From Gymnorhina tibicen (lineage: Eukaryota > Chordata > Aves > Passeriformes > Artamidae), in the NCBI GenBank assembly GCA_013399875.1, contig VXAZ01007995.1, positions 2,087,486 to 2,151,485 of the forward strand: a DNA stretch of 64,000 nt, given 5' to 3'. The position numbers and the translations under genes are program-made. The notes beneath the pieces are model-generated. The model saw only the letters and a list, made by a program, of their open reading frames with translations. It was not told where the DNA came from and did not search any database. Positions within the stretch are counted from its first letter, which is position 1, and every line of letters starts with the position of its first letter. Below, piece after piece: positions 37,201 through 49,575 of the stretch.

Positions 37201-38749
37201 AGATATTTGAATTTTTATATGAATGTAAAAAACCCCTATTTGGGGTTTTAATAATTCATTGTTTTTGTTTTTAGTTTTAGGTTGTAAAACAGAAGTTTGT
37301 TTGCAGATTGCAGAGTTTCTACAAACGCTTTTCAAGTGATCTGAAGTTGTCATCTGTCTGACAAAGATATTTTGTTTGAGATATTCATCATTTTGTGACG
37401 TTTGTGTTTTGTTTACACTGCTTCAGTAATTCACTTCTGGGACTAAAACTTGCTTTTGAGGTTTAGGCACACTGCAGGATGCCAAAAAAGCATCAGATTC
37501 TTCTGTATTTGAAAGCTTTTGGGCCATCAAGAGATCAAAAGCTGCCAGAATCAAACCTGAGATCTGCCATTATAAATAAGGCACTGACAATTCTTATTGT
37601 GAGAGGTCGTCCCAGGGGTGAAAGAAGCAAAGAGAACTGAATTGCCCTGACTTTTTCCTAAGAAAAATCTGGCTATGCAGTGGTATCTTTCTTTGGGAAA
37701 CTTATGTGTATATTATAAAATGGAGTCTGCCATAACATGTGCTGGTGCTGAAATAACCATTTTAGCCCAATTAAAAATCTATTAAGATTAAAATAAATCT
37801 TAAAATCCCGTTGTGGTCAGCAATACTAAATTCTGGGAACCAGAGCTGCCCTGGTTTCGAACTATAATTTACTCTGCTAACCTTGTATTTATATACAGAA
37901 ATTTATGAAATGCAAAGAAAACATTTTTATAAACATTGAAACAGATCACTTCAATTTACCAGACCATTTCCCTGGTTTACATTTCACACATATATAAAGG
38001 ATCATAATTTTTTACCAATTCTATTCTATAACCCGGGTCTCAGCAGAAGTAACTAACTACACTAATTCAACATATTTACCAGGGCTTGTGTTTGTAATGA
38101 CATTCTTTCTTTTCCCAGCTGTGTTTTAGCAAATTTTTTTTAATAATAAACATGCTGTTAATGTGATTAAACCCTTGAAGCTATTTACAAGAGACTTCAT
38201 ATATGTTTATATCTGAATGTCTTTCCATTCTTCTGCTTGTTTGCTGTTGGTGAGGACATAATGCAGAACTACTATGGTTATCACATTCAAACTCAGCGAT
38301 AAGATCATCCAAGCAAATGTCTAGAACAATGTTATTTCAAAGCGATCTATAAGAATTGTTCAATAAAGAAAATGTTCTTATATGTATAATTCAGCTTTAT
38401 CTTTATTGATTTGTTCATATTTTTAATAGGTTTTAGAATTGTCAGTGTTCTAGTAAAATATCCTACAATCTGGTTTATTGTTAGGGTAATAGAGTTACAA
38501 ACTTGGACAAAATTTTAATCTATCCTGCAAGGCAGTTTTTTTTTCTTATAGGCACACTTTTTAAAGTCAACTCCTTGAGGAAGAAAAGGCTCAAAGCATG
38601 AGCTGTGAGGAACAATACGAGAAGAGGAAATGTTCTTTCCAAAAGAGGGAACCTGACTGCCACGCATTTTTGGGAGATGGGCATTTTTTAACATGGAGAA
38701 ATCTTCACAGGCATATTTTTATGTCAGCATTTCAATAAGAGCTGCAGCG
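34248..38749. other. AT-rich intron stretch with few open frames
   Basis: Apart from one 71-codon frame there is no open frame of note across about 4.5 kb, and no repeat was recognised except the short array at 34613. The dense stops reflect high AT content. Confidence 0.6.
34613..34645 (+). repeat. Three tandem copies of CAGTAATTTTT
   Basis: Perfect short tandem array (CAGTAATTTTT with 11-base spacing) in AT-rich intron. Confidence 0.85.
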
Positions 38750-39150
38750 GCATAGACAAATAAACAATACTACTAGCACTGCCTTTAGACACGCGGAAAG
38801 CACAAGTGCTGCTTGATGTGAGAGGCCTGTGTACCTGCAGACACTGATCTGAGGCCGTGGTGTGACAGGTTACGTGTGCAGCGCTGTAATTGTCACCTGG
38901 GGAAGGGAGGTGCCCATCTCGGGGAGCCTTTGGTGGCAAAGTTTGCCGGCGGTGCTACCGCAGAGCGCGGATGACTCAGCTCTCCCACCCTGGGGATCTC
39001 AGCAGCTGGGGTGAGGGTGTAATATTTAGATTTCTTTGATTTATGCGGAGGAAATCCCCGATGATCCAGAACTAGGGCAGTGCTAAGCCGTGTATTTCAC
39101 CCTTTTGAGACGCGCAGTGCGCTGCTCTTGCAGCTGACATCCCAAATCTG
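38750..39150. promoter_or_regulatory. CpG-containing patch with AP-1/Maf-like and NRF1-like motifs
   Basis: A mildly GC-rich stretch within AT-rich intron. ATGACTCAGC at 38971-38980 fits the AP-1/Maf-type TGACTCAGC element. The palindrome GCGCAGTGCGC at 39112-39122 resembles an NRF1 site (GCGCATGCGC), with changes at the centre. CCGGCGG and GAGCGCGG lie nearby. No exon or open frame was recognised. Enhancer or promoter function is only an inference from clustered motifs. Confidence 0.3.
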
Positions 39151-42100
39151 AATCACCATTTTATTTCTCACAGTCACGTTTACAGCTTCGATCTTTATTC
39201 CTGGCAGATCTAAAATTCCTGTTGAATCCAGTGTGAAGTGCATAAGGACCACAGAAAAGCATCCTCTCAAGCAATGGGAATTGGTGTTTTGGTGACAGAG
39301 CGCTCTTTCAATTTTGTGGGAAATTCCTCATTATTTTTTAAGGTCATATTAGCATTTTTTATTTATTGGAAGTCGTCTGCTCCTGCCACTGCATATACTT
39401 TTTTTTGTTTGTATTTTTCTGCCTCCCTAGTGATAAGTGGTTCCTTCCCCTCCCCAGGCTTGTCCACCAAGACAGTGTTTGCAGACTTTTGCCTCTGTGA
39501 TACACGCTTATAGGCTGGCTGTCAGAGCAGTGTTCATGAGGTGATGTAGCTATAGATATAAGTAAAATCAAGGGAAAACTTGTCATATGCATTGCAGCAA
39601 AAATAAGTGCAAACTGCATTAGTGTTCTGGAAAGCTCAGGGCTTAAATGGTACTCTGGGAAATGAGAGATGATCAGCTGTGATTACTTCGTAAGGGAACT
39701 GTGGAATGTCTTGGATCTTTGACCACAAAATTTTTTTTGCTAATAATTTGTATCTTCTGCTGTTACGATTTTAAAATTCTAGGAAATCTGAAAGGAATTA
39801 TATTTACATATGGTTTCCAAAAAAACTCTTGAGTCTTTTCCAAAATGAAAAAATTGAACAACATAAAGTGTGAAAGATCTTTTTGCAGCATTATGGTTAA
39901 TATTGAGATGTTGTATTAAAATACTGAGTTATGAGAAGCAATGTTATCACTTTTCACATTTCCCCAGAAGGGTTTTCAGCAACTTTGAATATTCCATCAA
40001 CCTGGCATATTAAAGAGTGCAGAATTTACCTGTTAAAATGCACAGAGCATTCGTAGTAGCCTCATAGCAGCCTGCTGTTACTGTTGCTTTGCAGAAGAAT
40101 AAGCAACTATTTAGAGATGATGTTTTCTCTACCAAGAGGGCACTTCACAGCAGATTTCTACTCTACCTTTTGGAAGGGATCTGAAGGAAAATCAAATCTG
40201 TATCATATTGAAAGGGGCTTTGGCCATACATGATACGATTTTTTAGAAAGCTGTTCAACACTGTACCATATTTATATCTTTTTGGAGTCTTGTTTTTGAT
40301 GGAAAATTACCAGAATTTGTGCTGAGACTTGCTTGGTATCTGAGCAATGTTTCTTATAACTCAATATAGTATAATAGTTTCAGCAAAGTACCAACTACTC
40401 AGTACTTCAAAGCCAATAAAGATGAGCGATCCATTTCCAAATTCCTTTTATTCATACAGCAGATTGATTTACATAAACTAACAAAACAATATTACACTTA
40501 AAGTTGATCTGTAACAGTAATAAAAATGTTGCTGCATCCCAAAGCTGCAGAAACGTCACTTCCAATCTACAGTGATCACTTACTAAGGATAAATGGTGCC
40601 TATGGGATTTTTGGCAAACCCAGCATCTTTCTCCCATAATGCTAGTCTTTCTTAAATCCTGAATCAGAAATCCACCCATATTCAGCAAGACAGTGTGAAT
40701 GTTTTCTTAACTTTAAGCCTCTAGGAACACTTAAAGTGGGGCTAAATATTTATGTGTTTGAGAGCTTTTCTGAATACAGATGCTTCTTTATCCACATTTG
40801 AAGCTCAGGCAGGGCAAGATGAAGTTTTACCTCTGGCATTTGAAAGTAAAAGGACCTGACTGACTGGACTGCAGTTATACTGCTCACCTCGGTAATGAGG
40901 ATTTGCCGTAGCTGGGGTATTTTTCCCCTTTTCAGTGCCAGGGAGGAATGCCAGAGGGGAATGGCACCTGTGTTACACAAATACAACACAGGGCACCTCG
41001 CTTTCAGACACTTAACTTTCCTATTGAAATTCTCCCAGTTCCTTTGTTTAGCTGTTCTGTTCATGATACTGCCAAAACATGTTTATTCCACATGCTGTGA
41101 ATCACCTTTGCAAACAGACAGAGATCAGCATTTGAATCTAACATTCAGCATTTCAGCTTCAGAATGGGATTTTCAAAGCTTTGAGTACAATTCATATATC
41201 CCCTTACTATTAGGGTTGGTTAAGGCAGTTCTGAGGTCTTATTCTAAATGTCAAATAGTTGCACAAAAAATAGCAGGAATTAGATCAGATTTCCTTCTAC
41301 TTACCCTTGGGTTTTCTTTTGAAACACAAAACTTTGAATACTCTGTTAGTACATGAGTTAGACTCTTGGAGTGGAATTCTAAGCAGTTAAAATTGAAAAT
41401 ACAAGAAATAGTGCTGAAGTACTGTAGAAATCATGAGCATTTTTTTTCAAATCAATACTGCAAGCTCCTGGTTGTCAATGCTAGGATTCCAATGTACACT
41501 AACACATTGATTACATTTTCTTATAGAAATCGGTGAATTGTGTGAATGTTGCTGTATTGCAAAAGGATTTAGCTAGAAAGAGCAGGGGAAAAAAAGCATT
41601 TTAACCCTGCTATTTAGAAATAGAAGGTATTATTAATTTTGCAAAGGAAAACTAGAGGGTACATGCTATAACAACATCCCTTGTTTTCATGAAATTGATA
41701 GCATATAGTTTCTATTTTCCCTCAAAAAAAAAAAAAAAGGTTTTTTTCATCAGTACTGCAACTACTCCAGTAAGGATCCAATTCAAATTCTCTCTAAATA
41801 TAATGGAGCTGTACAATATGGGAAACCTTTATTCTATTACTATTCAGAGCCATGCATGGAAGAACATAGAAGGTTCAAAGGTTTCATTGTAATAGCTACT
41901 AAAATGCTTGAATTAAAGAAAATAAAGGCAAAACCAAGGACCTGCATGAATAACCTGGACACAAAGCCCATCTGTGCTTAGTTACTGGAGAAGTAAATAG
42001 AGAGGGTTTACGTTTGCAAGACTATGGTCCCAGTGACGTGACCAAGACCACTGGCAGTAATAACCAGGGGTTGCACACATCAAAATGTCATTGGTTTGTA

Positions 42101-45100
42101 ACCCATCAGAGAACACTGAGGCAAATACATCGGTGCTGGTTTTCAGCTCTCCCATATATCCTGTCTTGCCTTCTGTGTGTTATCATCTCCTTCTTTTCCC
42201 CCACAGAATTTTCCCACAAGCTCCAGACAAACATTAGCTTTTAACTGTGAAAAATGCCAGCTGCAAAAATACAAAGTGAACAATTGCTGGAAAAGCTTCA
42301 TCCAAATCTCTCCCTTAACAGGGCTTTCTTTATCTTCCTCACAAGGACCTACACTTGAAAAGGCTTTTTCATTCTCATCTTCCAGGCTGGGTATCAGATG
42401 TTCTGCTGCTTTTGTGTTTGCATGCTATTTAAATTGCTATTATTAACTTCTGTGTGTTTAGGGGTTGAGCAAAATCATGATCCATACAAATATCAGTTCC
42501 ACTCTGTCATTGTTTAGTGCCACGCTCACCTGCTGCCTTGCAGTATTCTGGGTGACAGTGTCGGTGTTCAGCACTCCACCTGCATGCTTTAAGCTCTGCG
42601 TCACTTCGGTGTCCATCATCAGGGTCTAATTTGTTGGTAAGTGCATCCCTTGTTGGTAAGGGAGGCTTTGATTCTGGATCGTGGGCTGTTTGCACTTTAT
42701 GGGGGGCCCAGAAAAGTAGTCTGTGCAAAGTGTGTAGAATGCTTCCACATGAACTTAGTGCCACTTCATGCTCTGCTCGTCAGGACACACTTTATGCCAG
42801 TGCTCATAAACATGGGCTTTTTGGTCTTACCATAGTTCCTATAACAACTATGTGGTGACTTTTCTTGCCCTTCCCCTTTTCCCGACTGATCTCATCGTGT
42901 TGAAGCCTCCTGTGGGCCCTGCACCATAAGGGGATTTGGGCTAGAAAACATTTCATTGATAACATTATCTTTTTGTACCACCAAGAAGATGTTACTATTA
43001 TAACTATTTCAAATCCTACAGAACTTTGCAGCATCTCTTCTCACTGGCTAAATAATTTCTATTAGGAAAAGGAAAATGTAAGTCTTTTCAGCTGCTTCCT
43101 CTTGAGGGATGTAAGATATCCGCAAATTTTGCTAACACGTTCCAGAACAGCCAGCTGTTACTATCCACCTGCAGCCATAATATTGATTGAAAAGAATATA
43201 GAACCTAAACATGGATAGCTTCTGTAATTATGCAGAACGAGTTTAATACATGATGCTACTTCAAATGTCATCTGGCAGTGGCTGCAATGTGGCATGGAAT
43301 GTATTAGGAAATAATTTAGCTGGTTGAGAAAGTCTCAGAGAAAGACCATGCGCTGTTTTCTTGTACTACGGATTCCTGAAAATAGTCATGGGCATGGAGA
43401 AAGGCAATGGCAAGACCAACAGGGCTCAGGCACCTGTCAGTTATCAAATAAAAAGTTGCTCACACATTCCTGCAACTCTGCAATTTCCCAGCAATGGAAG
43501 TAGAAGCGGCTCTTTTGCCAAAGCCTGCATATATATTAAAAAATAGGAAATAATAAAAGTAGCTTTTTTTTCCCCCCGAAGCTGATGAAATAAAGATGCT
43601 TTTGTTATTTTTGCAAATATTTTGACCTTTTGCTACAAAGAATGGGAAAAAAAATGGCAAGAAGGTTTCAGCTTCAAACCTGTTTTAAATAACTCTCTAG
43701 GCTGGTTATATGCCCTGTCAGGACTTGTGCTATTTTCTTTTTGATGAATCAACACAATCCAATATATGTCTTGTGACACATTTGCAATTCTATTGGAGAT
43801 TTTGGCCCAAGGGAGCAAGGAACAGGAGTCAGTCTAATTACACAACTGCTGGCTTTCCAAATGGACATTTCTGAGTTTTCACTTGAAAGTTTCAGATTAT
43901 TGATGTTCAGATGAAAAGTTAAAACAGAAGACTGACTTATGATGGCAAGAGAACAATACTGTTATTCTGTTCAATTAAAAAATTGCTGCTTTTCCAGAAA
44001 AGGTTGAGTGGGAAAACTTGGAGTGACTCTTGCCCTCACAATTTTCAAGTCCAACAGGTCACGCAGAGAAGCCAGGTTAGTGGTCAGTCCACAGCATGGC
44101 ATTAAACAGGGAGTAGAAATTCCTCTGTAAATCCTTTTGAAAGCTTTCTGCTGGAAGATGGTCTTCTGCACAGTTTTCACCTGCCATAGAACTTAGTGAG
44201 TTAAAAGTGAAATTCCAAATGGGGAAGGAACACTTGCACAGGTCTTACACGTCCTGCGAGTCTGCGCCTAAGTGTATTAGTTTGAGGGCAAAGAAAGGAC
44301 TGTCAGAAGGGATGGATAACCAGGCAAATGCCTAAACTAGTAATTATTTTTGAAGGTGTTTTTTGCCATTGACACGCAGTTAAACCCCATTACCTGAAAA
44401 ACACTAATACAGCTTAAGGGTGCTGGGCTAGCACCAAACTCACGAATATCTCCAATACACAGACAAATACCACAATAAAGGCTAAACTAATTTAATGGTT
44501 AGCAAAGCATTGTATCAGAGGTCTCGCTGTATTAAAATCCCTTGGGTCTCATTTTAATGTTGCTCTTTGCAACATCTCAGACTTCAGCATTCTTCTCTTT
44601 CAAATAACTGAGTGAAGATCTCTACCAAGGGAAAACCCCCAATAATTCATAATTTGTAAGGCATTTGCTGCATCACTGTCCTAAAATTTCGTTGTGTTGT
44701 AAAGACTCGACAGTTCCCAGTTAACAAGACACAGGTGCAGCTGATGAGCGAGGCTGGTGGAGCTCTCCGTGGTCCCCAGCATCCTCCTCCCGCTGAAAGT
44801 GAGTATTTATGTTCCCCTCCTGAGCATCAGCAGGTTTTGAAAGCTTCTTAGCTGAAGAGAAAAAGGCTAAATGCTATCAATATTAAAAACTTTTCCATTT
44901 GAAAGGACAAGTATTCCTACAAAGGGAAAAGAAAAGCATGGGTTATTTTAAAATGTTAGCAGTAATGAATGATTTAAATTTGAAAAGGTCAGAAAAACGC
45001 GATTTGTAAGTTCTCATTGGGGATTTTGCACAGACCTGACTGTTATATTACTTGTTTTCTTCAGCATTGATAACAGTTGCAGGTGACACTTTTTTCTTTC

Positions 45101-45221
45101 CATTTTGAAGTCCCTCCAGTGTAATTTATTTTTGTACAGCTTTATAAGATGCTTTGTCAGAAAAGATCCTAAAGACCTTCTGACTCAAATACTGAAATGC
45201 AGCACTTTTTTGGTGAGCAGG
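39151..45221. other. Intron stretch without recognised features
   Basis: AT-rich sequence with small duplications (42631). The 153-codon frame at 40895-41356 has no recognisable domain and overlaps an unrelated minus frame; it is treated as chance. Confidence 0.6.
42631..42660 (+). repeat. 11-bp direct repeat TTGTTGGTAAG
   Basis: Exact copies at 42631-42641 and 42650-42660. Local duplication; both contain a GTAAG donor-like string but no exon is evident. Confidence 0.75.
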
Positions 45222-45295
45222 CAGCAATCCCGTGTTGCCACTTTCTCACATTCGTAAATGGTGTCTCAAAATCTCACAAGTCATGGGGTTGGTTC
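45222..45295 (+). repeat. Possible ancient amniote repeat (GTGTTGCCA...CTCA type)
   Basis: CCCGTGTTGCCACTTTCTCA followed by GTAAATGGTGTCTCAAAATC and TCACAAGTCATGGGG resembles an old reptile and bird repeat containing GTGTTGCCAACTCTCATGAT and a following GAGTCTCA motif. The match is by memory and partial. Confidence 0.35.
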
Positions 45296-45659
45296 GTTTT
45301 TCTTTCTTTGTGTTTTTTTCTTTTGCTCCTTCTGAAGTAGATCTGCCCGTTAAAGGGATGAAAACTTACATCTTTGCTTTTTTAAAAAAAAAGAAGGAAG
45401 GAAGGAAAGGATAACAAAGATTCTTGCCAAGGCAAGAACCCAACTCACAAAAGGTGCAGGTTTCAGGAATTCACAAAACACAGTGATATCTAAAGAATCT
45501 GCAGGAGTGGAACTCAAGGTATCAAGCAGTGTAAGAAAGGCAGACCTCCATGGTATCCACCACCTTCGGATCTTTAATGTTCATTCAGAGCACAAAAGTT
45601 CAGATTTAATTTCAGCTGAAGGGTCTTAGTAGTGATACTTAGTTCCCAGTTCTCTTATT

Positions 45660-45711
45660 TTAAATGAAGAAATGTTCATGACTGGTTAAATGAAGAAATT
45701 GTTCACGACTG
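45660..45711 (+). repeat. Tandem duplication of about 26 bp
   Basis: TTAAATGAAGAAATGTTCATGACTGG-type unit present twice head to tail; the second copy has ATTGTTCACGACTG in place of ATGTTCATGACTG. A minor local slippage product. Confidence 0.8.
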
Positions 45712-47452
45712 ACTGCAAACAACTGGTCCCCAAGTACTTTGATAGCTCATAGTGAAGTTTGTATCATACTTGTAACAGTCCACATTGTCCACTGAATTGA
45801 AATTATTATACTATTAATATTAAATATCTTACATAATTGTAAATATTTAATATATGTATGTTACATCAATATTAAGAATGCCTGACACTTCCTACTGCAA
45901 ACCCTATTTTCAGTTAGTTAAAACTTCTCATACTTGTAATGATTTGACACAAAATTTTCTGTGCCAGGTGTCTGCCTCAGGCAGAATTTTGTGGTGTTCT
46001 ATGGTGTGTTTGTTTTTTTGTTTTTTTTCTTTTAATGTCAGCCAGAGCTGCACAGTTATTTCTGTGAGAAGCTGGCAAGGGAAAACCATGCAAAATAAAC
46101 CTGGGAGCCTTTTTGAAGGGACCTAGTGTGTCCTTATCCTGGGGGAAGGCACTTAACCTTTGTCAAAGGTGTGACATTCTTTTGGAAACCTGCTTCAGTT
46201 GGAAAACCTGCTGGAAGCTGGGTGAACCCTGTGCTCCCACCAGCCTGTTGGAATATGATGCTCAATACAAACGTCCATATTCAGTGCCTTCAGCTCCAAA
46301 CCAAATCCACCCTGCTGTGTGCTTACCCCCCAAGTAGCTAGCAGCTCCTTCCACCTCCAGTCAGGAAAAGTGCTGGCAGTAAGAAAAAATATGTGACATA
46401 TTTCAGCCATCTTTCCCCCTTGTGTTTATGCTTCATCTTTATCTTGCTCATGTCGAACACACTGAGCATCCCTTAATACCTGTTTGTGCTTTTGATTCCT
46501 GAAATAAGTCTGCAAAGGACTATAAGGAAAAGTAGACATAATCCATAAATTTTAAGGCTAAAGGAAGGACCAAGCTTTTCCTTAATTGTCTTTCCTAATG
46601 GTTTTATCAGCAAGATACCTTCAAATTCAAACTCACTGCACATGTTACGGAAAGAGGACCTCCTCCTTCTTCTCTCAGTGGGCAGAACTTGCCTGCCTTG
46701 TCTCATGTTCTCCAACATCTGTCTCAGGCAGCCCAGGCACAGAGCCTGAGACTGCAGCATTGCCTTCCCTCATGCTGTGAAGCCACAACACATCCTGGTG
46801 CATCCCCAAGAGCGTGGTTTTTCTCGGTGCTGTCCTGAGAGGCTTTTCTGCACCGTGCCTCTTCCACCTACCCCGGAGCTGCAGATCAGTTTGTCAGAAT
46901 AATGCAATAGATTTAAAACTTTATCCTGAATCTGAAGTGAAAGCTCAGAATTGTAATTTCTGGTACAGCATCAGTTTGAATATTGCTACTTTTAGTGGTA
47001 ATCATACACTCTCAAATACCCAAGTATTTTTATTGTAAAAATTTCCGCCTTTTTTCTCTGTATTGATGCTCTGGAGACCAGAGCAATTTCTAGGGAATTT
47101 TAAGTACATTTAATCTTGTTTTATTTTCTTAACTTGACATTTCTTAAATTCTTGAATTCTCATTTTTTTAGTATCTCAATTATATTGCTTATAAGGTGAC
47201 ATTCTTGTACATCTCTATAATTCATATAATCATTCAGAACAGTAATAACTTTCTTGCAAAAAAGTGTTTTAATATGCACAGTTCGTATCTAGTCCTTTTG
47301 CTCTTTACACTGCATAACTGGTGTGTTAAAGGATATCAGTATAGACAGAAATCAGACTAAAAATTAGATTTTTTCAGCAAAACTTTGATTGTTGTATCAC
47401 AACCTTTTATGATAGCATTCAGTTCAAAGCTGTTTGCATACCTTATTGAGCA

Positions 47453-47793
47453 AGCTGCATATTTTTCCAGCGTGTGTATCCAGTGCGTATCCTGTAGTCA
47501 TTACATTTTTGCACACTTCACTGGCTGAGCTGCATGGACTATTTTAACTATCACCAGGAATACTTGACGGAGTTCAGCTGCTCATTTGAGTGCTTCGGTT
47601 TGTGTACTTTATTACTTCGGTGGTGTGTGTTGATAAAGTTCTGTTCTGTGCTGTTAAATTTTTGGTTCTGCCAATCTAACTCCGTGCCATGCTGGGAGAA
47701 TTGCACGCATTGCTAACTGCTCTCTCCGCGGCGAACAGGAGTGCTCGAAGTGCTATAATCTGCAGTGTTTTGTTAAATGAGCTGCATATTTTT
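47453..47793. repeat. Segment bounded by a 14-bp direct repeat
   Basis: AGCTGCATATTTTT occurs exactly at 47453-47466 and again at 47780-47793. The enclosed 313 bases are less AT-rich than the surroundings and contain a CpG cluster (CTCTCCGCGGCGAACAGG at 47721-47738). They also contain a TGATAAAGTTCTGTTCTG stretch reminiscent of a poly(A)-signal region. The arrangement resembles an insertion with target-site duplication, but no poly(A), octamer tail or known element was recognised. Confidence 0.45.
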
Positions 47794-49575
47794 GTTTTTA
47801 TATACATTGCTTACCCAGTTGTGTACATTTGCCCAACTCATTATACAAAATAAGCTTGATTGGAATAAGAACATTCTCTACCAGCTGTCTGCTCTGAGTC
47901 AGTATGTAACAAAATTAGCAACTTTCCCTTTCCAACAGTGACATGATTGCATCCAAAGTTTAAGGCAATTGGTTTGGAGATCTTGTTTGTTTCATTCACT
48001 CCATGCAAACATCAAGATTAACAAACCAATTTGTTGCAACTTAATTTGTTTTCAAAAATATGAACAGAGTTAAGTAACAGAGGAAAATCTCAGCATTCTA
48101 ATAGAGGGAAATGCTTCCATGTAGAGCATAAAGCATATGGAGACCTAAATACCATTCTCTAACTTGAAGCCATCCATTGTAAACATAAGAAGATGGAAAA
48201 TAACTAGAGACCTCCCAAGGTGGATATTTCATCAGATAAGCAATATCATAAATACTTAAAATTACAAACATAACATTCTGTAAATTAAGTGCATTCTTTC
48301 ATCAAGAGTTATAAAAATAAGTTCATCTCATGACCTTTAGAAAATCTCAAAATACATGAAAACTCTTGGGCGGGGATATGTAGTTTCCTCACTACCTTTG
48401 GTGCAAAATTGAATTCCCATCTTCAAGAAAGTGATTTTTCTCAACTTGCTAGTTTTTCATGTCAGTTCTAGTCAAACCTACAGATTATTTTTAGATTTTA
48501 TTTTTACTGATTTGCAGAATTTGCAACATAGAAGTGTGTGCTTCCATTCACAAAATCTTTAGCACTACCTTACCTCAAAAAAACTTGCTTTATTTTTCTT
48601 GAGTACAGAGCTACTTAGGGCTATGAAGTTTACCTTCCTACCTGCCCCATATGAAAGCATAAATGTGCCTGGTTCCTGTTTGTGTCCCACTGCTGATTCC
48701 TTTCCCTTTAATCTTAGCACTCCCTGTTGCCTGAGCAGACTTCCTGGAAGGCCCAGATTTGTTTTTGCAAAGTTTTACATATGAAAGCTTAATTGGTCTT
48801 ATTGTTTTAGTCAAAAATTGTTTGATTTTAGACAGTGGTCATTGAGTTCTTAGGCTTCTCATGGACCATTAAGAAGGGTGCCAACATTACAATAGTTTGT
48901 TCTAAAAAAATGTGTGAATATAGCTTTTAGTGGTCTGTCTTCACTTCTACCTTTAAAAAACAAATGTAAAGAGAGACTTAGAAATTGAATGTACCACTAT
49001 ATTGTGGGCTGTTTTATAAAAACTAATTTAGTCTTCATATTTTGTTTTTTTGGTGTACATCAATGTTGGGTATCAAAAGAGTACAACAAATGAGGGATGC
49101 TGCATTTACCATCTGAAAAGTCAATGTACTCCATGTGATGAGCTGGATCCAATTTAGACTTTCTTAACAGAGACAGAATAAGTAATTTTGTATGAAATGA
49201 CTTGGAGCAGACAGATGGTAAAGAAAAAGGTTTTGTCTCTGTTTTCTCTTGTCTTCCCCCCGCATTAATTTGCTTTCAGTATCAGTCCATTACCCTTAAA
49301 GATCTAAATTTTTTTCTTCCCTTGACCTGTTAAATATCACCTACAGTGTTCCCAAAGTTTTAGTGTAAACTAAGATCAGATTTAGAATCTTTTCTTCTTA
49401 TCTATCATATTCAAACAATTGATGACTATGTGCAATTTCTGTGTAGGTAACCTGTACACTTTTGCAAAGGAAAATTCTTCCTTTTGCCGGGGGAAAGGAA
49501 AAGAAATATTCCTAACTTTGGGGAAAAAAATCAGAAAACTTTTTTTCCCTGCTGCTATGTGAAGACTAAGAAGGG

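Noticed and set aside
41130..41200. GGGATTTTCAAAG motif as an ancient repeat
   Set aside because: The motif is short and the flanks do not extend the resemblance.
40895..41356. 153-codon plus-strand frame as a membrane protein gene
   Set aside because: One hydrophobic stretch (residues about 44-60) is not enough. No homology is recognised, a minus-strand frame overlaps it, and there is no splice or promoter context.
44700..44810. GC-richer stretch ending GAAAGTGAGTATTT, considered as an exon with donor
   Set aside because: No acceptor with a pyrimidine tract and no peptide matching CCP6 or another known protein in any frame.
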